A DNA stretch of 64,000 nucleotides from Streptomyces seoulensis. Its GTDB lineage: Bacteria > Actinomycetota > Actinomycetes > Streptomycetales > Streptomycetaceae. The stretch spans positions 186,001 to 250,000 of the forward strand of contig CP054936.1 of the NCBI GenBank assembly GCA_013364255.1, in the 5' to 3' direction. The notes beneath the pieces are model-generated. The model did not search any database. It had not been told where the DNA came from and saw only the letters and a program-made list of their open reading frames with translations. The position numbers and the translations under genes were made by a program. Below are positions 25,701 through 36,908 of this stretch, piece after piece (positions within the stretch are counted from its first letter, which is position 1; each line of letters begins with the position of its first letter).

Positions 25701-28700
25701 CGATGTCGGCGGGGGTCAGGCCGGCGTTGGCGAGGGCCTGGCGGATGACGCGTTGCTGGGCGGGGCCGTTGGGCGCGGTCAGCCCGTTGGAGGCGCCGTC
25801 CTGGTTCACGGCGGTGCCGCGTACGACGGCGAGGACCTCGTGGCCGTTGCGGCGGGCGTCCGACAGCCGCTCCAGCAGGAGCAGGCCCACGCCCTCGGAC
25901 CAGTTGGTGCCGTCCGCGGCGGCGGCGAACGCCTTGCAGCGTCCGTCGGCGGCGAGGCCGCGCTGCCGCGAGAACTCCACGAAGCTGCCCGGCGTCGCCA
26001 TCACCGCGACACCGCCGGCCAACGCCAGGGAGCACTCTCCGGCGCGGAGCGCCTGGGCGGCCAGGTGCAGGGCGACCAGGGAGGAGGAGCACGCCGTGTC
26101 CACCGTCACCGCGGGGCCCTCGAAGCCGAAGGTGTAGGAGACCCGGCCGGAGGCGACGCTGCCCGCGCCGCCGACGCCGAGGTAGCCCTCGATCTCCTTG
26201 GCGGGCCGCGGCGCCCGGGTGGTGTAGTCGTGGTACATGACGCCGGCGAAGACCCCGACGTCCGTGCCGCGCAGGGCGGTCACGTCCAGGCCGGCGCGCT
26301 CCAGGGTCTCCCAGGAGGTCTCCAGGAGCAGCCGCTGCTGCGGGTCCATGGCCAGCGCCTCGCGCGGGGAGATCCCGAAGAAGTCGGCGTCGAAGCCGGC
26401 CACGTCGTCGAGGAAGCCGCCCACCGTGACGTAGGAGGTTCCGGCGGCGTCGGGGTCGGGGTCGTACAGCTCCGCCAGATTCCAGCCCCGGTCGGCCGGG
26501 AACGGGGAGCGGCCGTCGGCGCCGTCGGCGACCAGTCGCCACAGGTCCTCGGGCGAGGTGACGCCGCCCGGCAGCCGGCAGCCCATCGAGACGATGGCGA
26601 TCGGCTCGTCGCGGACCGCGGCGGCGGACGGGGCCGGTACGTCGTCCAACTCGCCGTAGACCTCGCCCAGCAGCCGCCGCGCCAGGGCGGCCGGGGTGGG
26701 GTGGTCGAAGGCGCTGGTGGCGGGGAGCCGCAGTCCGGTGGCGGTGGCGAGCCGGTCCCGCAGGGCGACGGCCATGACGGAGGTGAACCCCAGCTCCTTG
26801 AAGGCCCGGTCGGCCGGGACGTCCTCGATGCCGGTGCGGCCGATGACCGCGGCGGCCTCGGTGCGGACGAGCCGCAGCAGGGTCGGCTCCCGCTCCGGTG
26901 CGGGCAGACTGTCCAGGCGGCCGCGCAGTTCCGGGGTCCCGGCGGGTGCCTGCCGGGTGGTGGTGTCGATCAGTCCGCGCAGCGGTGCGGGGACCGGGCC
27001 GCCGAGCAGGGCGGCGTTGTCGAGGCGCATCACGACGAACGCGGCCCCGTCGGCGCCGTGCGCGGCGTCGAACATCATCAGGGCCTGCTGCTCGGTGAGT
27101 TCACCGGCCGCGAAGGGGACGGCGCCGCGGGCCGCGCCGTCCGGCCAGGGCCCCCAGGCCAGGGACAGCGCGGGCAGCCCGTGGGCGCGCCGGTGGTGGG
27201 CGAGTGCCTCCAGCCCGGCGCTCTCGGCCGCGATGTCCTCGGCGCCGGGGGCGCCCAGGACGCCGAGGGGCGAGGCGCACAGCACGAAGGCGGTCAGGTC
27301 GCGGTCGGCGGTCAGGTCGTGCAGGGCGTGCGCCGCCGCGGACGCGGCACCGCTTCCGGTGATCTCCTCCGCGTGCACGACGGCGGTCAGCGGCGGTCGG
27401 TCGCCGTCCGCCAGCAGTGCGGCGAGCGCGGCGCGGTCGGCCGGGTCGCAGGCGGCGGCGGTGGCGCGGGCGCCGTTCCCGGCGAGTTCGGCGCACAGGG
27501 CCCGCACCTTCTCGTCGCCCTGTCCGGGCTGGTGGGCCAGCAGCAGGTGGCGGGCGTCGTGGGCGGTCACGAGGTGGCGGGCGAGCGCGGCGCCCTGGGC
27601 GGTGGCGGCGCCGGTGATCAGGACCGTCCCGTCCGGCTCGAACAGCGCGCGCGGCGGCTCCTCGCGGTCCATGGAGACGCGGGCGAGGCGCGGCAGCAGG
27701 ACGACGCCGGAGCGGACGGCGAACTGGGGCTCACCGCCCCGCACGGCCGCGACCAGGGGCCGGGCGCCGTCGTCGCCGAGGCCGTCGGTGTCGAGGTCGG
27801 CGAGCACGAGCCGGCCCGGGTGGGTGCTCTGGAGCGCGCGGACCAGGCCCCACAGCGGGGTGTGCGCGGGGTCCCTGACGTCCTCGCCGTCGCCGGCGGC
27901 CACGGCACGCCGGGTGAGGACGACGAGTGTGACGTCCGGGTCGCGGTCGTCGGCCAGCCAGTGGTGGAGGGAGGTGACGAATTCCTCGATGCCCGCCGCG
28001 GAGTCGTAGGCGGTGCGGTCCACGAGGAGGACGCCGGGGCCGCCGTGGGCGGTGCGGGCCGCGGTGCGGGCGGCGGCGAGGTCGGTGTGGACCGCGCAGG
28101 GCACTCCGGTGTCCGCCAGGGCGGCCGACAGGCCGAGCGCGTCGGAGCCCGCCAGCGCCCAGCCGTCCGGCTCGTCCGGGGCTCCGCCCTGGGGGAGCAG
28201 GGAGCTGGGTATCCAGTCGACGCGGAACAGCGCGTCGTACAGGCCGCTGCTGGTGGCGCGCAGCCGGGCGGGCGTCTCCAGCAGCCGGTGCCGGATGATC
28301 TTGCCGGAGGCGGTGCGCGGGATCGCCTCGATCTCGTACAGCTCCTCGGGCACCTTGAAGTAGGAGAGCCGCTCGCGGCATGCGGCGAACAGCTCTCCCG
28401 TGTCGGGTCCTTGGGGCCCGGGGACGATGAACGCGACCGGCACCTCGCCCAGCACGTCATGCGGTTTGCCGACCACGGCGACGTCGGCGACGCCGGGCAC
28501 GGCGCGCAGGACCTCCTCCACCTCGCCGGGGTGGATGTTCTCCCCCGCGCGGATGATGAGTTCCTTCTTGCGGCCGGTGATGGTGAAGTAGCCGGCCTCG
28601 TCGCGGCGGGCCAGGTCCCCGGTGCGGTACCAGCCGTCGTGGAAGGCGGCCGCGGTGGCCTCGGGCTGGTTGTGGTAGCCGGCCATGACGCTCGGCCCGC

Positions 28701-29799
28701 GTACCCACACCTCGCCCTCCCGGCCGTCGGTGACGTCCTCGCCGGTGCCGGTGTCCACCAGGCGGACTCCCAGGCCCAGCACGGGCAGGCCGCAGGAGCC
28801 CTCGACGCGGGCGCCGGAGGGCCAGTTGACGGTGATGGAGCCGCAGGTCTCGGTGGAGCCGTAGGCGTCGATCAGGGGCACGCCGAAGACGCGCTCGAAC
28901 GATCGGCGCAGCGAGGCGGTGGTGACCGCGCCGCCGACCAGGGCGACGCGCAGTCCGGGCGCGGTGAAGCCGCGGTCGCGTGCCGCGTCGAGCAGGTAGT
29001 GCAGCAGGGTGGGGACGCCGGCCAGGAAGGTGGCGCGTTCCTCGTCCAGCGCGGTGAGCACGTCCTCGGCGGACAGGCCGTCGACGATGCGGGCGCTGGC
29101 GCCCACGGCCACCACGGCCAGCACGCAGGCGATGTGGGAGAGGCTGTGGAAGAGGGGCAGCGGCCAGACGACGCGGTCCTCGGGGCCGAGTCCGGGCACC
29201 GGCACGTAGCAGGCGGCCACCGACCACAGGCAGTTGCGCTGGGTGGAGAGCACGCCCTTGGGCCGGCCGGTGGTGCCGGAGGTGTAGAGCATCCACGCCA
29301 GGTCGTCCAGGCCCAGGTCGTCACGGGCCGGGGTGGCGGGTTCCCGGGTGGCGAACGACTCGTAGGCCAGGAAGCCCGGCGGCACCGGCTCGTCGCCGAC
29401 CAGGACGACCGTCAGGTGCGGGCGCTCCGGCAGCAGGCGCCGCAGCTGTTCCACGTGCGGGTGGTCGGTGATGACCAGCCGGGCGCCGCTGTCGTCCAGG
29501 ATGTGGGCGAGTTCCGCGTCGCTGCTCCGCGGGTTGACCGGGACGCCGATGGCGCCGGCCCGGGTGATGGCGTAGTAGCTCTCGACGGTCTCGACCCGGT
29601 TGCCCAGGCAGACGGCCGCACGATCGCCCGGTTGCAGTCGCGACTCCGCCAGGTGCCCGGCCAGTCGGCGGGTCCGCAGCTCCAGGTCGGCGTAGCTCAC
29701 GCTCCGTCGGGCGTCCCTGTAGGCGACCTTGGCGCCGAAGCGCCGAGCCTGCTGGGTCAGCAGCTCGGGAAGCGGTCGGATCAGCTCCGTGCGCAACAT
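19738..29799 (-). CDS. Modular type I PKS (PKS-A), AHBA loading module and module 1
   Basis: A 3353-residue protein. Residues 1-~505 form an AMP-forming acid-activating domain with a RifA-like N-terminus ([10 protein letters not shown]). Next is a KR-like domain (~725-930) with a decayed nucleotide loop (GAATAQG) and no catalytic Tyr, then an ACP with Ser in GFTS. Module 1 follows: KS (~1065-1490), a ~200-residue Ala/Pro/Gly-rich linker, AT (GHSVGE, HAFH; malonyl type), DH, ER (HAAAGGVG), an active KR and ACP (GFDSLTAV). Full reduction of the AHBA carboxyl gives the ArCH2-CH2 unit of ansatrienins. DH1 reads [10 protein letters not shown], with Ala in place of the usual Pro. Start ATG 29799 has GGAGGG upstream; a longer in-frame start at 29871 adds residues not expected in the family. 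Confidence 0.95.
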   Translation of the reverse strand: MLRTELIRPLPELLTQQARRFGAKVAYRDARRSVSYADLELRTRRLAGHLAESRLQPGDRAAVCLGNRVETVESYYAITRAGAIGVPVNPRSSDAELAHILDDSGARLVITDHPHVEQLRRLLPERPHLTVVLVGDEPVPPGFLAYESFATREPATPARDDLGLDDLAWMLYTSGTTGRPKGVLSTQRNCLWSVAACYVPVPGLGPEDRVVWPLPLFHSLSHIACVLAVVAVGASARIVDGLSAEDVLTALDEERATFLAGVPTLLHYLLDAARDRGFTAPGLRVALVGGAVTTASLRRSFERVFGVPLIDAYGSTETCGSITVNWPSGARVEGSCGLPVLGLGVRLVDTGTGEDVTDGREGEVWVRGPSVMAGYHNQPEATAAAFHDGWYRTGDLARRDEAGYFTITGRKKELIIRAGENIHPGEVEEVLRAVPGVADVAVVGKPHDVLGEVPVAFIVPGPQGPDTGELFAACRERLSYFKVPEELYEIEAIPRTASGKIIRHRLLETPARLRATSSGLYDALFRVDWIPSSLLPQGGAPDEPDGWALAGSDALGLSAALADTGVPCAVHTDLAAARTAARTAHGGPGVLLVDRTAYDSAAGIEEFVTSLHHWLADDRDPDVTLVVLTRRAVAAGDGEDVRDPAHTPLWGLVRALQSTHPGRLVLADLDTDGLGDDGARPLVAAVRGGEPQFAVRSGVVLLPRLARVSMDREEPPRALFEPDGTVLITGAATAQGAALARHLVTAHDARHLLLAHQPGQGDEKVRALCAELAGNGARATAAACDPADRAALAALLADGDRPPLTAVVHAEEITGSGAASAAAHALHDLTADRDLTAFVLCASPLGVLGAPGAEDIAAESAGLEALAHHRRAHGLPALSLAWGPWPDGAARGAVPFAAGELTEQQALMMFDAAHGADGAAFVVMRLDNAALLGGPVPAPLRGLIDTTTRQAPAGTPELRGRLDSLPAPEREPTLLRLVRTEAAAVIGRTGIEDVPADRAFKELGFTSVMAVALRDRLATATGLRLPATSAFDHPTPAALARRLLGEVYGELDDVPAPSAAAVRDEPIAIVSMGCRLPGGVTSPEDLWRLVADGADGRSPFPADRGWNLAELYDPDPDAAGTSYVTVGGFLDDVAGFDADFFGISPREALAMDPQQRLLLETSWETLERAGLDVTALRGTDVGVFAGVMYHDYTTRAPRPAKEIEGYLGVGGAGSVASGRVSYTFGFEGPAVTVDTACSSSLVALHLAAQALRAGECSLALAGGVAVMATPGSFVEFSRQRGLAADGRCKAFAAAADGTNWSEGVGLLLLERLSDARRNGHEVLAVVRGTAVNQDGASNGLTAPNGPAQQRVIRQALANAGLTPADIDAVEAHGTGTALGDPIEAQALLATYGRQRPADGHPLWLGSLKSNIGHTQAAAGVAGVIKMVQAMRHGVLPKTLHVDAPTPEVDWTSGAVELLTEARNWPETGRPRRAGVSSFGISGTNAHVLLEQPTTEPDTSPEANPAGGTATSSAGVPAAQPAGVPVAGSAGVAAAHPTGGPVTSPAGAPAGIPAVPPAGEPVVSPAGTPAAPPAGETSHSAVGEPAARPAGGTATGSAGVPAAQPAGGPVTSPAGAPAGIPAVPPVGEPVVSPAGTPAARPAGEASRSAVGESAARPAGEAPNSVGGLRGTRPAEAAPVPPAGQPAPRPADGPEPPHAPERALPEGLVPLVLSAKSPQALRAQAGRVAALLDARPAPALADVALTLSGRAAFAHRSVVVAGSPEEARGDLAALAAGDGTPGTATGGGLAVVFSGQGAQRPGTGRELYETFPVYARALDEVCAAVDRRLDRPLREVVLAPPNTPDAALLDRTAYTQPALFAVGVALYRLVESWGVRPDLVAGHSVGELAAAHVAGVWSLADAAELVAARGAMMQRLPEGGAMIAVQATEDEVRAELTDAVAVAALNGPDAVVLSGDTRAVQAVAAAFAARGRKTKRLRVSHAFHSPRMEPMLGAFREVAAGLAFHTPALPVVSNLTGALADPAELCAPEYWVRHARGTVRFADGLRTLREQGVSTVLELGPGGVLTAMARDCLPEDVDCVPALRDGRPEPRTLLAAVARAHTRGARVDWPALFTGSGARRTPVPTYAFQHRRYWLDATSPGDLRAAGITASGHPLLTAAVDLPEAGAVTFTGRLSQADRPWLADHAVGGTVLLAGTALVEMAVRAGDEVGHGTVRELVLDAPLALPADGAVRVRVHVGAPDERGDRPVTVHSRPDGADTPYTRHASGVLAPTDPDDAPGTDQAPWPPANATPVPVTDFYRERAEAGYEYGPAFQGLRAAWTLGDEILADIVLADEHHAEADRFGLHPALFDAALHPTALGGVAEPGDGRRLLPFAWNGVRLHASGAKALRVRLTPAGENAVSLRLTDATGAPVADVDSLVLRPVAAERLRPAADTGHASLFRTEWTALPVTARAGGLDGLRVLDATGDGTTAEDVRALTSRVLGDLQAWLAEPGDESARLLVVTRGAVAVRDGESVTDPAGAAVWGLVRSAQSENPDRVVLADIDGHDASRDALTGIPAAAAALEETQFAIRHGETSVPRLVRATATGLTVPDGAWHLDTTGPGTLENLALVPDPEPGPLGPGQVRVAVRAAGLNFRDVMIALDMYPGRAAIGGEGSGIVLATGPGVTGLSPGDRVMGLFPGAAIAPQAVTDHHRLVRIPAGWTFAQAAAAPIAFLTALYGLRDLAGLRTGESVLIHAAAGGVGMAAVQIARHLGADVYGTASAGKRDTLRAQGLDDAHIADSRTTAFEQHFLDSTGGRGVDVVLDALTGAFVDASLRLLPRGGRFLEMGKTDVRDATETAERFPGVDYRAYDLAEADDDRIRELLDELAGLFESGDLTPLPVTAWDVRQAPDAFRHLSRARHIGKAVLTLPHRPDPEGTVLITGGTGSLGALVARHLVTEHGVRNLLLAGRRGPDAPGACELAADLSARGATVTVAACDAADRDALARLLDSVPATAPLTAVVHTAGVIDDGVLGALTPERMATVLRPKADAALNLHELTRHLDLAAWVLFSSAAGVLGNPGQANYAAANSFLDGLARLRHSEGLPAVSLAWGLWAHASDMTGALAETDLRRTERDGMLGLTAEEGLALLDAALTAGQPALAPARLDPSVLRGRAATGGLPPMLRALVRTPRRAAATGAAPASTLAEQLAALPADERTARVLDVVRKEAATVLGHADASLVPPDRPFKEAGFDSLTAVELRNRLGRAAGTRLPSTAVFDYPAPTVLADYLLKTLDQRSDPVAAKLDALETALDALLTEELAHSGIHSRLRFLGSRLEEAALGGGATESTDPAGQLETATADDVYAFIDNELGLG
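24837..25310. repeat. Tandem ~204-bp repeat coding for the Pro/Ala-rich KS-AT linker of module 1
   Basis: A ~204-bp unit starting near 24837 recurs near 25041; for example, CGGGTGTTCCGGCGGGAGAC is at 24891 and 25095. Shorter ~30-bp sub-repeats lie inside and after it. The offset is 68 codons, so the reading frame is kept. It encodes a low-complexity Pro/Ala/Gly/Val stretch between KS1 and AT1. Confidence 0.85.
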
Positions 29800-29899
29800 G
29801 TCGTCGTGATCCCTCCGGGGCGACAGCAGACGGGCGGCCCGTAACGGCAGACGGTTCGCCCTGCTGGCCACAGTCTTCTGGTCCGGCGCTCGTCCTCAC

Positions 29900-29928
29900 C
29901 CCCTCATCACCCCCCTACACCGCCCTAA
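29900..29928 (-). promoter_or_regulatory. AGGGG-type direct repeats upstream of the PKS operon
   Basis: Read on the minus strand, AGGG cores begin at 29926, 29916 and 29904 (spacings 10 and 12). The central part reads TAGGGGGGT-N4-AGGGG. It lies about 100-120 nt upstream of the PKS-A start. The same TAGGGGGGT-N4-AGGGG occurs at 36665-36682. Binding by the cluster's LAL regulator is inference. Confidence 0.45.
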
Positions 29929-29961
29929 CTTGCGGAGTGACGAGAATTAATCAGCGCCTGT

Positions 29962-29990
29962 TTGGACCGGCGGACCGCCGGTATTAGGCT
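29962..29990 (+). promoter_or_regulatory. Candidate promoter for aminoDHQ synthase with a palindrome in the spacer
   Basis: TTGGAC (29962-29967), a 17-nt spacer and TAGGCT (29985-29990) resemble a primary-sigma promoter of Streptomyces. A perfect palindrome, ACCGGCGG-A-CCGCCGGT (29966-29982), fills the spacer and could be an operator. The predicted leader is about 165 nt. The remainder of the 29800-30161 divergent region shows no gene. Confidence 0.5.
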
Positions 29991-30161
29991 CCACCGCCGT
30001 ACGGACGGCCGCCGGGTTATCGGACATCGGCCCGAAATACTTCTGTGATAAGCGGTCGACACATTCCCGCGAGCGCCCGGGGAGCGCAATTCCCTCGCCC
30101 GGCATTTCTCCCCGACGGCGAAACGGCAGGAAAAACTGGAAAACGGGAAAAGGGGACACAC

Positions 30162-31205
30162 GTGGACATGACGGATTCAGCATCCCGGCGCACCCGTATC
30201 CGGGTGGAACTCGGAGAGCGTTCGTACCCGGTCGACATCGGGCCCGGGGTGCGGCACTCGCTGGCCGGGACGGTGGAGCGGCTGGGGGCGCGGCGCGCGG
30301 CGGTGGTCTCCGCCCGGCCGGACTCCTGGATCCCCGACTGCGGCGTGCCCACGCTGGTCGTCCGGGCCCGTGACGGCGAGCCGGACAAGACGCTCGGCGC
30401 CGTCGAGTCGCTGTGCCGGGAGTTCGTGCGCTTCGGCCTGACCCGTGACGACGTGGTCGTCTCCGTCGGCGGCGGCACCACGACGGACGTCGTGGGACTC
30501 GCCGCCGCGCTCTTCCACCGCGGCGTGCCCGTGGTGCATCTGCCGACCTCGCTGCTGGCGCAGGTGGACGCCAGTGTGGGCGGCAAGACGGCGGTCAACA
30601 CACCTGAGGGCAAGAACCTCATCGGCGCCTACTGGCAGCCGAGCGCCGTGCTCTGCGACACCGACTACCTGGAGACCCTGCCGGAGCGGGAGATGCTCAA
30701 CGGCTACGGGGAGATCGCCCGGTGCCACTTCATCGGCGCCGGCGACCTGCGGGGGCTGCCGCTGCCGGAGCAGATCGCGGCGAGCGTGGCGCGCAAGGCG
30801 TGGATCGTGTCCGCCGACGAGCGCGACACCGGCCTGCGCCATCTGCTCAACTACGGTCACACCCTGGGGCACGCGCTGGAACTGGCCACGGACTTCGGGC
30901 TGCGGCACGGCGAGGCGGTCGCGATCGGCACCGTGTTCGCGGGGCGGCTCGCCCGGGCCCTGGACCGGATCGACGAACGGCGGGCGGCGGAGCATCTGGA
31001 GGTGGTGCGCCACTACGGGCTGCCCCACGAGCTTCCCGCGGGCGTGGCACCGGCCCGGCTGATCGAGCTGATGCGGCTGGACAAGAAGGCGACGTCGGGG
31101 CTGACCTTCGTGCTGGACGGCGCGGACGGCGCGGAGCTGGTACGGGATCTGCCGGCGGCCGTCGTCGCGCGGACGCTGGCGGAGATGCCGCGCGCGACGG
31201 CCTGA
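30162..31205 (+). CDS. rifG: 3-amino-3,4-dideoxy-DAHP cyclase / aminodehydroquinate synthase (RifG type)
   Basis: A 347-residue protein of the 3-dehydroquinate synthase family: VSVGGGTTTDVVG NAD-binding segment, HLPTSLLAQVDASVGGKTAVN, and the metal-ligand region NYGHTLGHALE. In AHBA clusters this enzyme cyclises aminoDAHP to aminoDHQ. It is the first gene rightward from the divergent promoter region and is convergent with the ROK kinase. Two starts are possible: GTG 30162, five nt after AGGGGA, or ATG 30168. I chose GTG for spacing. It could be a primary-metabolism AroB, but its place beside the other AHBA genes and the PKS argues for the amino variant. Confidence 0.9.
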   Translation: MDMTDSASRRTRIRVELGERSYPVDIGPGVRHSLAGTVERLGARRAAVVSARPDSWIPDCGVPTLVVRARDGEPDKTLGAVESLCREFVRFGLTRDDVVVSVGGGTTTDVVGLAAALFHRGVPVVHLPTSLLAQVDASVGGKTAVNTPEGKNLIGAYWQPSAVLCDTDYLETLPEREMLNGYGEIARCHFIGAGDLRGLPLPEQIAASVARKAWIVSADERDTGLRHLLNYGHTLGHALELATDFGLRHGEAVAIGTVFAGRLARALDRIDERRAAEHLEVVRHYGLPHELPAGVAPARLIELMRLDKKATSGLTFVLDGADGAELVRDLPAAVVARTLAEMPRATA

Positions 31206-31235
31206 GCAGCGGCCCGCGCACAGTGCCCCCGCCGG

Positions 31236-31493
31236 CCCGGACGTCGAGTCCGCCCGGCCCGGACGTCGAGTCCGCGCGGCCCGCAGCCCGGACGTCGAGT
31301 CCGCGCAGCCCGGGCGGGAGACTCCACGCGACCCGGACAGGGGACTCCGCGCGGGCCCGGACAGGGGACGCCGCGTGGCACGGACGGGGGACGCCGCGCG
31401 GCACGGACAAGAGACTCCGCGCGGCACGGACAAGAGACGCCGCCCGCCCCGGACGGCGACTCGGCGCAGCCCGGACGGGAGACTCCGCCCGCC
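31236..31493. repeat. Array of about eleven degenerate ~22-bp tandem repeats between convergent genes
   Basis: Units start with CCCGGAC or CACGGAC and run 21-29 bp. The first three share CCCGGACGTCGAGTCCG, which contains the inverted arms GGAC/GTCC. Later units drift to GGACAGGGGACTCC, GGACGGGGGACGCC and GGACAAGAGACTCC. They fill nearly all of the 380-bp gap between the aminoDHQ synthase stop and the ROK kinase stop. The open frames across it look like repeat artefacts, so no gene is called. Confidence 0.8.
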
Positions 31494-31584
31494 GCGGTGG
31501 CACCGCGTCGGTCGCGGTGCCACCGCGGCGGGCGGTGAGCGGCGGGCGGTCGGCGGGGGCGCTGGCGCCGCGATCCGACCGGGC

Positions 31585-32496
31585 TCAGTTCTCCGGTGGG
31601 GGGCCCTTGGCCAGCAGGATCGCCCCGTGCAGTGAGGAGAGTCCGCCGAGGCGCGCGGGTTCCACCGGGGGCGGCGGGTGCCCTGGGCGGCCCAGGCGCG
31701 TCACCTCCGCCGCGACCATGGCGGTGAAGCCGGGCAGGCCGCCGGCGAATCCGCCGCCGACCACGACCAGTGCCGGGCGCAGCAGTTCGCTCACCCCGAC
31801 GGCGGCCGCGGCCAGCGCCGCGCAGCCCTCGCGTACGGCGTCGACGGCCCAGGGGGCACCGTCGGCGAGGGCCCGCGCCAGTGCGGCGAAGGTCACCTCG
31901 GCACCGCGGGCGCGGGCGGCCCGGCGCAGTACGGCGGGTCCGGAGGCGACGGACTGCACACAGCCGCGGCGTCCGCAGTCGCAGCGTGCGGCGGACCGGT
32001 CCACGATCAGGTGGCCGATCTCGCAGGAGCCGCGCGAGGGGCCGGGCAGCAGCCGGCCGCCGCGGACGATCCCGCCGCCGACGCCGGTGCCGACGCCGAG
32101 GTACAGCAGATCGGGACGGCCCGCCGCGTGTGCCTCGGCGAGCGCGGCGACGTCGCCGTCGTCGGCGCAGACCACCTCCGTGGTGCCCGCGATCCGGCGC
32201 AGCGCGCCGCCGAGGTCGAGGCCGGTCCAGCTCCGGCGGTTGGGCCAGTCGGTGACGACGCCCGCCGGGTCGAGGGTGGCGGGCATCGCCACTCCGACGC
32301 CCGCGAACCCGCCCGGGGCGCCGTCGCGCAGCCGCCGGACGTGCCGGGCGAGCAGGTCCAGGTCCGCCGTGGCGGACGCGGGCCGTTCCGCGGCACGCGG
32401 CCAGCGGAAGCCGGCCTCGCGTACGGTGCCGTCCGCGTGCTCCGCGCGCAGGGCGACCTTGCTGCCGCCCACGTCGATGCCGAGGTGGTGAGGGAT
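31585..32496 (-). CDS. rifN: ROK-family sugar kinase (RifN type, kanosamine kinase)
   Basis: About 303 residues. The N-terminal phosphate-binding motif is LGIDVGGSK, followed by GVGTGVGGG, GHLIVD and the zinc motif CDCGRRGC. In AHBA formation this family phosphorylates kanosamine at O-6. The GTG at 32472 would remove the essential Asp of DVGGSK. The frame is closed upstream by a TGA just before the NRPS end, and the only other candidate is ATC at 32496, placed five nt after a perfect AGGAGG. I therefore infer an ATC start (or a sequence error of one base). The gene follows the NRPS by 17 nt, so it is very likely co-transcribed with it. Confidence 0.85.
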   Translation of the reverse strand: MPHHLGIDVGGSKVALRAEHADGTVREAGFRWPRAAERPASATADLDLLARHVRRLRDGAPGGFAGVGVAMPATLDPAGVVTDWPNRRSWTGLDLGGALRRIAGTTEVVCADDGDVAALAEAHAAGRPDLLYLGVGTGVGGGIVRGGRLLPGPSRGSCEIGHLIVDRSAARCDCGRRGCVQSVASGPAVLRRAARARGAEVTFAALARALADGAPWAVDAVREGCAALAAAAVGVSELLRPALVVVGGGFAGGLPGFTAMVAAEVTRLGRPGHPPPPVEPARLGGLSSLHGAILLAKGPPPEN

Positions 32497-32513
32497 GGCC
32501 GCCTCCTGCCGGG

Positions 32514-35048
<2,535 letters not shown>

Positions 35049-35092
35049 GTTCCCCTCCACAGGGCTCGTACGGACTCTCGTCACGGCGCCGC

Positions 35093-36019
35093 TCAGACGG
35101 CCGGGGTGCGCATCCAGCGGTTCCAGTACGGCCGCCAGCCGTGCCGGTGCCAGAAGGGGGTGGATATCGGGTTGAACATCGCGTGGTAGCCGACCGCGGC
35201 GCCGACGCCCATGGCGTCCAGGTCGGCGTGCACGTGGTGGGCGAGGGAGGTGCCGATGCCCAGGCTGCGGTAGCCCTCCTTGACGGCCTGGCAGACCAGG
35301 TGCGCGACCGGGGCGGCGGTGATCTTCGTGGCGAGCCACGCCTGCTGCGGCTCGGAGAAGTCCTCGCCCCGGTGCATGCCGACGATCGCGCCCTCGTACT
35401 CGGCGACCCAGATCAGCGGGTCGTCCCGCTTGAACGACGCGCTGATCTCCTCGCGCAGCAGCGCCTCGGTGGTGGCGCGCTCGACGGCGCCGCTGACCGC
35501 GGCGTCGAACCGGGTCTCCACCATCTGCAGTTCGCACACCGCCTCGCTGTCGTCGGCGGTGGCCCGGCGCACGTGGACGCGGCCCGACTCCGGCACCAGT
35601 TCGGTGCCCTTGAGCCGGCCGATCATCACGAACTCGGGAACGAACCCGAAGGCGCGCAGCACCCGGGTCATGGCGACGTCCCGGCTGGGCCACTCGACCG
35701 CGGCCATCGAGTCCGCCGAAGGGCGCTCCGGGTGGCTCTCCATGTGCTGACGCCAGTGGGTGAGCAGGGCGGCCATCTCGTCGGGCCCGGCGACCCGGGG
35801 GGTGAGTTCCCAGCGGTCCAGCGGGCCGAGCACCGCCTCCAGCGCGTCGGGGTCGACGCGGGTGTGCGTCAGCAGACCCCGCGCCCCGCTCACCTCCAGC
35901 AGCTCTTCGCCGTCGGAGGGCTCCGGCAGCGCGTCGGCCTCCGGAATCATCCGGTCGATCGGGCGCAGCCGGTCGCGGTGGGCGACCAGCACTGCTTCCG
36001 CGGTCTGTCCCTGGAGCAT
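35093..36019 (-). CDS. astF1: GNAT-fold N-acyltransferase (AstF1 type, cyclohexanoyl transfer)
   Basis: A 308-residue protein. The C-terminal half (~150-300) is a GNAT domain: VRRATADDSEAV, an acetyl-CoA loop region YRSLGIGTSLAHHVH and the end FWHRHGWRPYW. The N-terminal half is a divergent extension. In ansatrienin assembly, AstF1 attaches the cyclohexanoyl group to the amino group of D-alanine; adjacency to the A-PCP-TE gene 44 nt downstream supports the same role here. The start ATG is preceded by GAGGAC nine nt away. Another acyl-CoA donor is possible, but the next operon makes cyclohexanecarbonyl-CoA. Confidence 0.83.
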   Translation of the reverse strand: MLQGQTAEAVLVAHRDRLRPIDRMIPEADALPEPSDGEELLEVSGARGLLTHTRVDPDALEAVLGPLDRWELTPRVAGPDEMAALLTHWRQHMESHPERPSADSMAAVEWPSRDVAMTRVLRAFGFVPEFVMIGRLKGTELVPESGRVHVRRATADDSEAVCELQMVETRFDAAVSGAVERATTEALLREEISASFKRDDPLIWVAEYEGAIVGMHRGEDFSEPQQAWLATKITAAPVAHLVCQAVKEGYRSLGIGTSLAHHVHADLDAMGVGAAVGYHAMFNPISTPFWHRHGWRPYWNRWMRTPAV

Positions 36020-36122
36020 CGTGTCGTGTCCTCGGCTTTCCGTCGTGTCCGTCGTGTCCGTGGCGGGATCGGGAAGGGGCCGGCGCGGGGACGCGGGGTC
36101 CGTCGCGTCGGCCGGCGCGGCG

Positions 36123-36560
36123 TCAGCGGTCGGTGACCTTCTCCAGCAGCGCGCGGGCCGCGAGCCGGTAACCCGTGGCGCCGAGGCCGAAGATGACGCC
36201 GGTGGCGAGCGGTCCGGTCACCGACTGGTGGCGGAACTGCTCGCGGGCCCAGACGTTGGAGAGGTGCACCTCGATCCACGGGCGCGGGTAGTCGGCCAGC
36301 GCGTCCCGCAGGCCCCAGCCGGCCATCATCAGCGCGGCGGGATTGATGATCGCGCCGACGGTGTCGTAGTGGGCCTGAAGGGTGCGGATCATCTCCGCCT
36401 CACCGTCGTGCTGGAACGCTTCGACTTTCCAGCCGCGTCCCGCCACTTCTTCGGCGACCCATCCTTCGATGTCGGCCAGCGTGTCCGTGCCGTAGATCTC
36501 GGGCTGACGGCTGCCGAGTATGCCGAGATTCGGTCCATTGATCAACAACAGGCTGCTCAA
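36123..36560 (-). CDS. rifJ: Type II dehydroquinase (aminoDHQ dehydratase, RifJ type)
   Basis: 145 residues, the normal length for type II dehydroquinases. Motifs are LLLINGPNLGILG, the flexible-loop region SRQPEIYG, AIINPAALM and WIEVHLSN. It dehydrates aminoDHQ to aminoDHS in AHBA synthesis. No ATG fits: TTG 36560 gives MSSLLLINGPN, matching the family's N-terminus, with only a weak AAGG upstream. A longer ATG at 36665 has no ribosome site and adds a Cys-rich leader foreign to the family. It heads the minus-strand run aminoDHQ dehydratase, N-acyltransferase, NRPS and kinase. Confidence 0.9.
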   Translation of the reverse strand: MSSLLLINGPNLGILGSRQPEIYGTDTLADIEGWVAEEVAGRGWKVEAFQHDGEAEMIRTLQAHYDTVGAIINPAALMMAGWGLRDALADYPRPWIEVHLSNVWAREQFRHQSVTGPLATGVIFGLGATGYRLAARALLEKVTDR

Positions 36561-36614
36561 TGCGCACCACGCCTTATACGAATCGGCCGGGAAATGGATT
36601 CCGCGGCACCCACA

Positions 36615-36644
36615 TTGACAGGTGAACAGCGGTCTCGGTATGCC
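36615..36644 (+). promoter_or_regulatory. Candidate promoter for the AHBA synthase operon
   Basis: TTGACA at 36615-36620 is a perfect -35 hexamer. The -10 is weak (TATGCC at 36639-36644, spacer 18). It points toward AHBA synthase with a leader of about 260 nt. The rest of the 36561-36908 divergent region contains the AGGGG repeats and no gene I can support. Confidence 0.35.
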
Positions 36645-36653
36645 CGCAGTCAC

Positions 36654-36682
36654 AAGGGGGAACATAGGGGGGTCGCCAGGGG
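36654..36682 (+). promoter_or_regulatory. AGGGG-type direct repeats in the AHBA synthase / DHQase divergent region
   Basis: AGGGG cores begin at 36655, 36666 and 36678 (spacings 11 and 12). The right part reads TAGGGGGGT-N4-AGGGG, identical in pattern to the repeats upstream of PKS-A. It lies about 105-120 nt from the DHQase start and about 230 nt from the AHBA synthase start. Confidence 0.45.
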
Positions 36683-36908
36683 AATGACGCCTGGTCATCC
36701 ACTCGGTTAGCGTGCTGGTCGCGACGACCGATCCGCCGGGAAGTGGCTGCCGGGCCGCCCGGCCGGGTCCGCGGCGCGCGCCGAGGTCGTGTTCCGGCGC
36801 CGGCGTCCGTGTGGCTCCCCTGCGTGAGGAGCGGGTCCGTGTCGTGCCTCCGTGGCGATCGCCGCGGCAGCGTTCGCATGCGCGTAGACCGAAGGAGTAG
36901 GGAACAGC

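Noticed and set aside
31236..31493. CRISPR array
   Set aside because: The repeats are contiguous and degenerate, with no unique spacers and no cas genes nearby.
31206..31584. Short frames across the 22-bp repeat array as a repetitive peptide gene
   Set aside because: Frames are open on both strands, no ribosome site was seen, and unit lengths vary (21-29 bp), so the frame is not conserved between repeats.
32472..32474. GTG as start of the ROK kinase
   Set aside because: It would cut off LGID of the phosphate-binding motif and has no ribosome site, whereas ATC 32496 has AGGAGG at five nt.
36561..36665. Longer type II dehydroquinase starting at ATG 36665
   Set aside because: No ribosome site, and it adds a Cys-rich segment not found in the family; the segment also contains the TTGACA-like promoter element.
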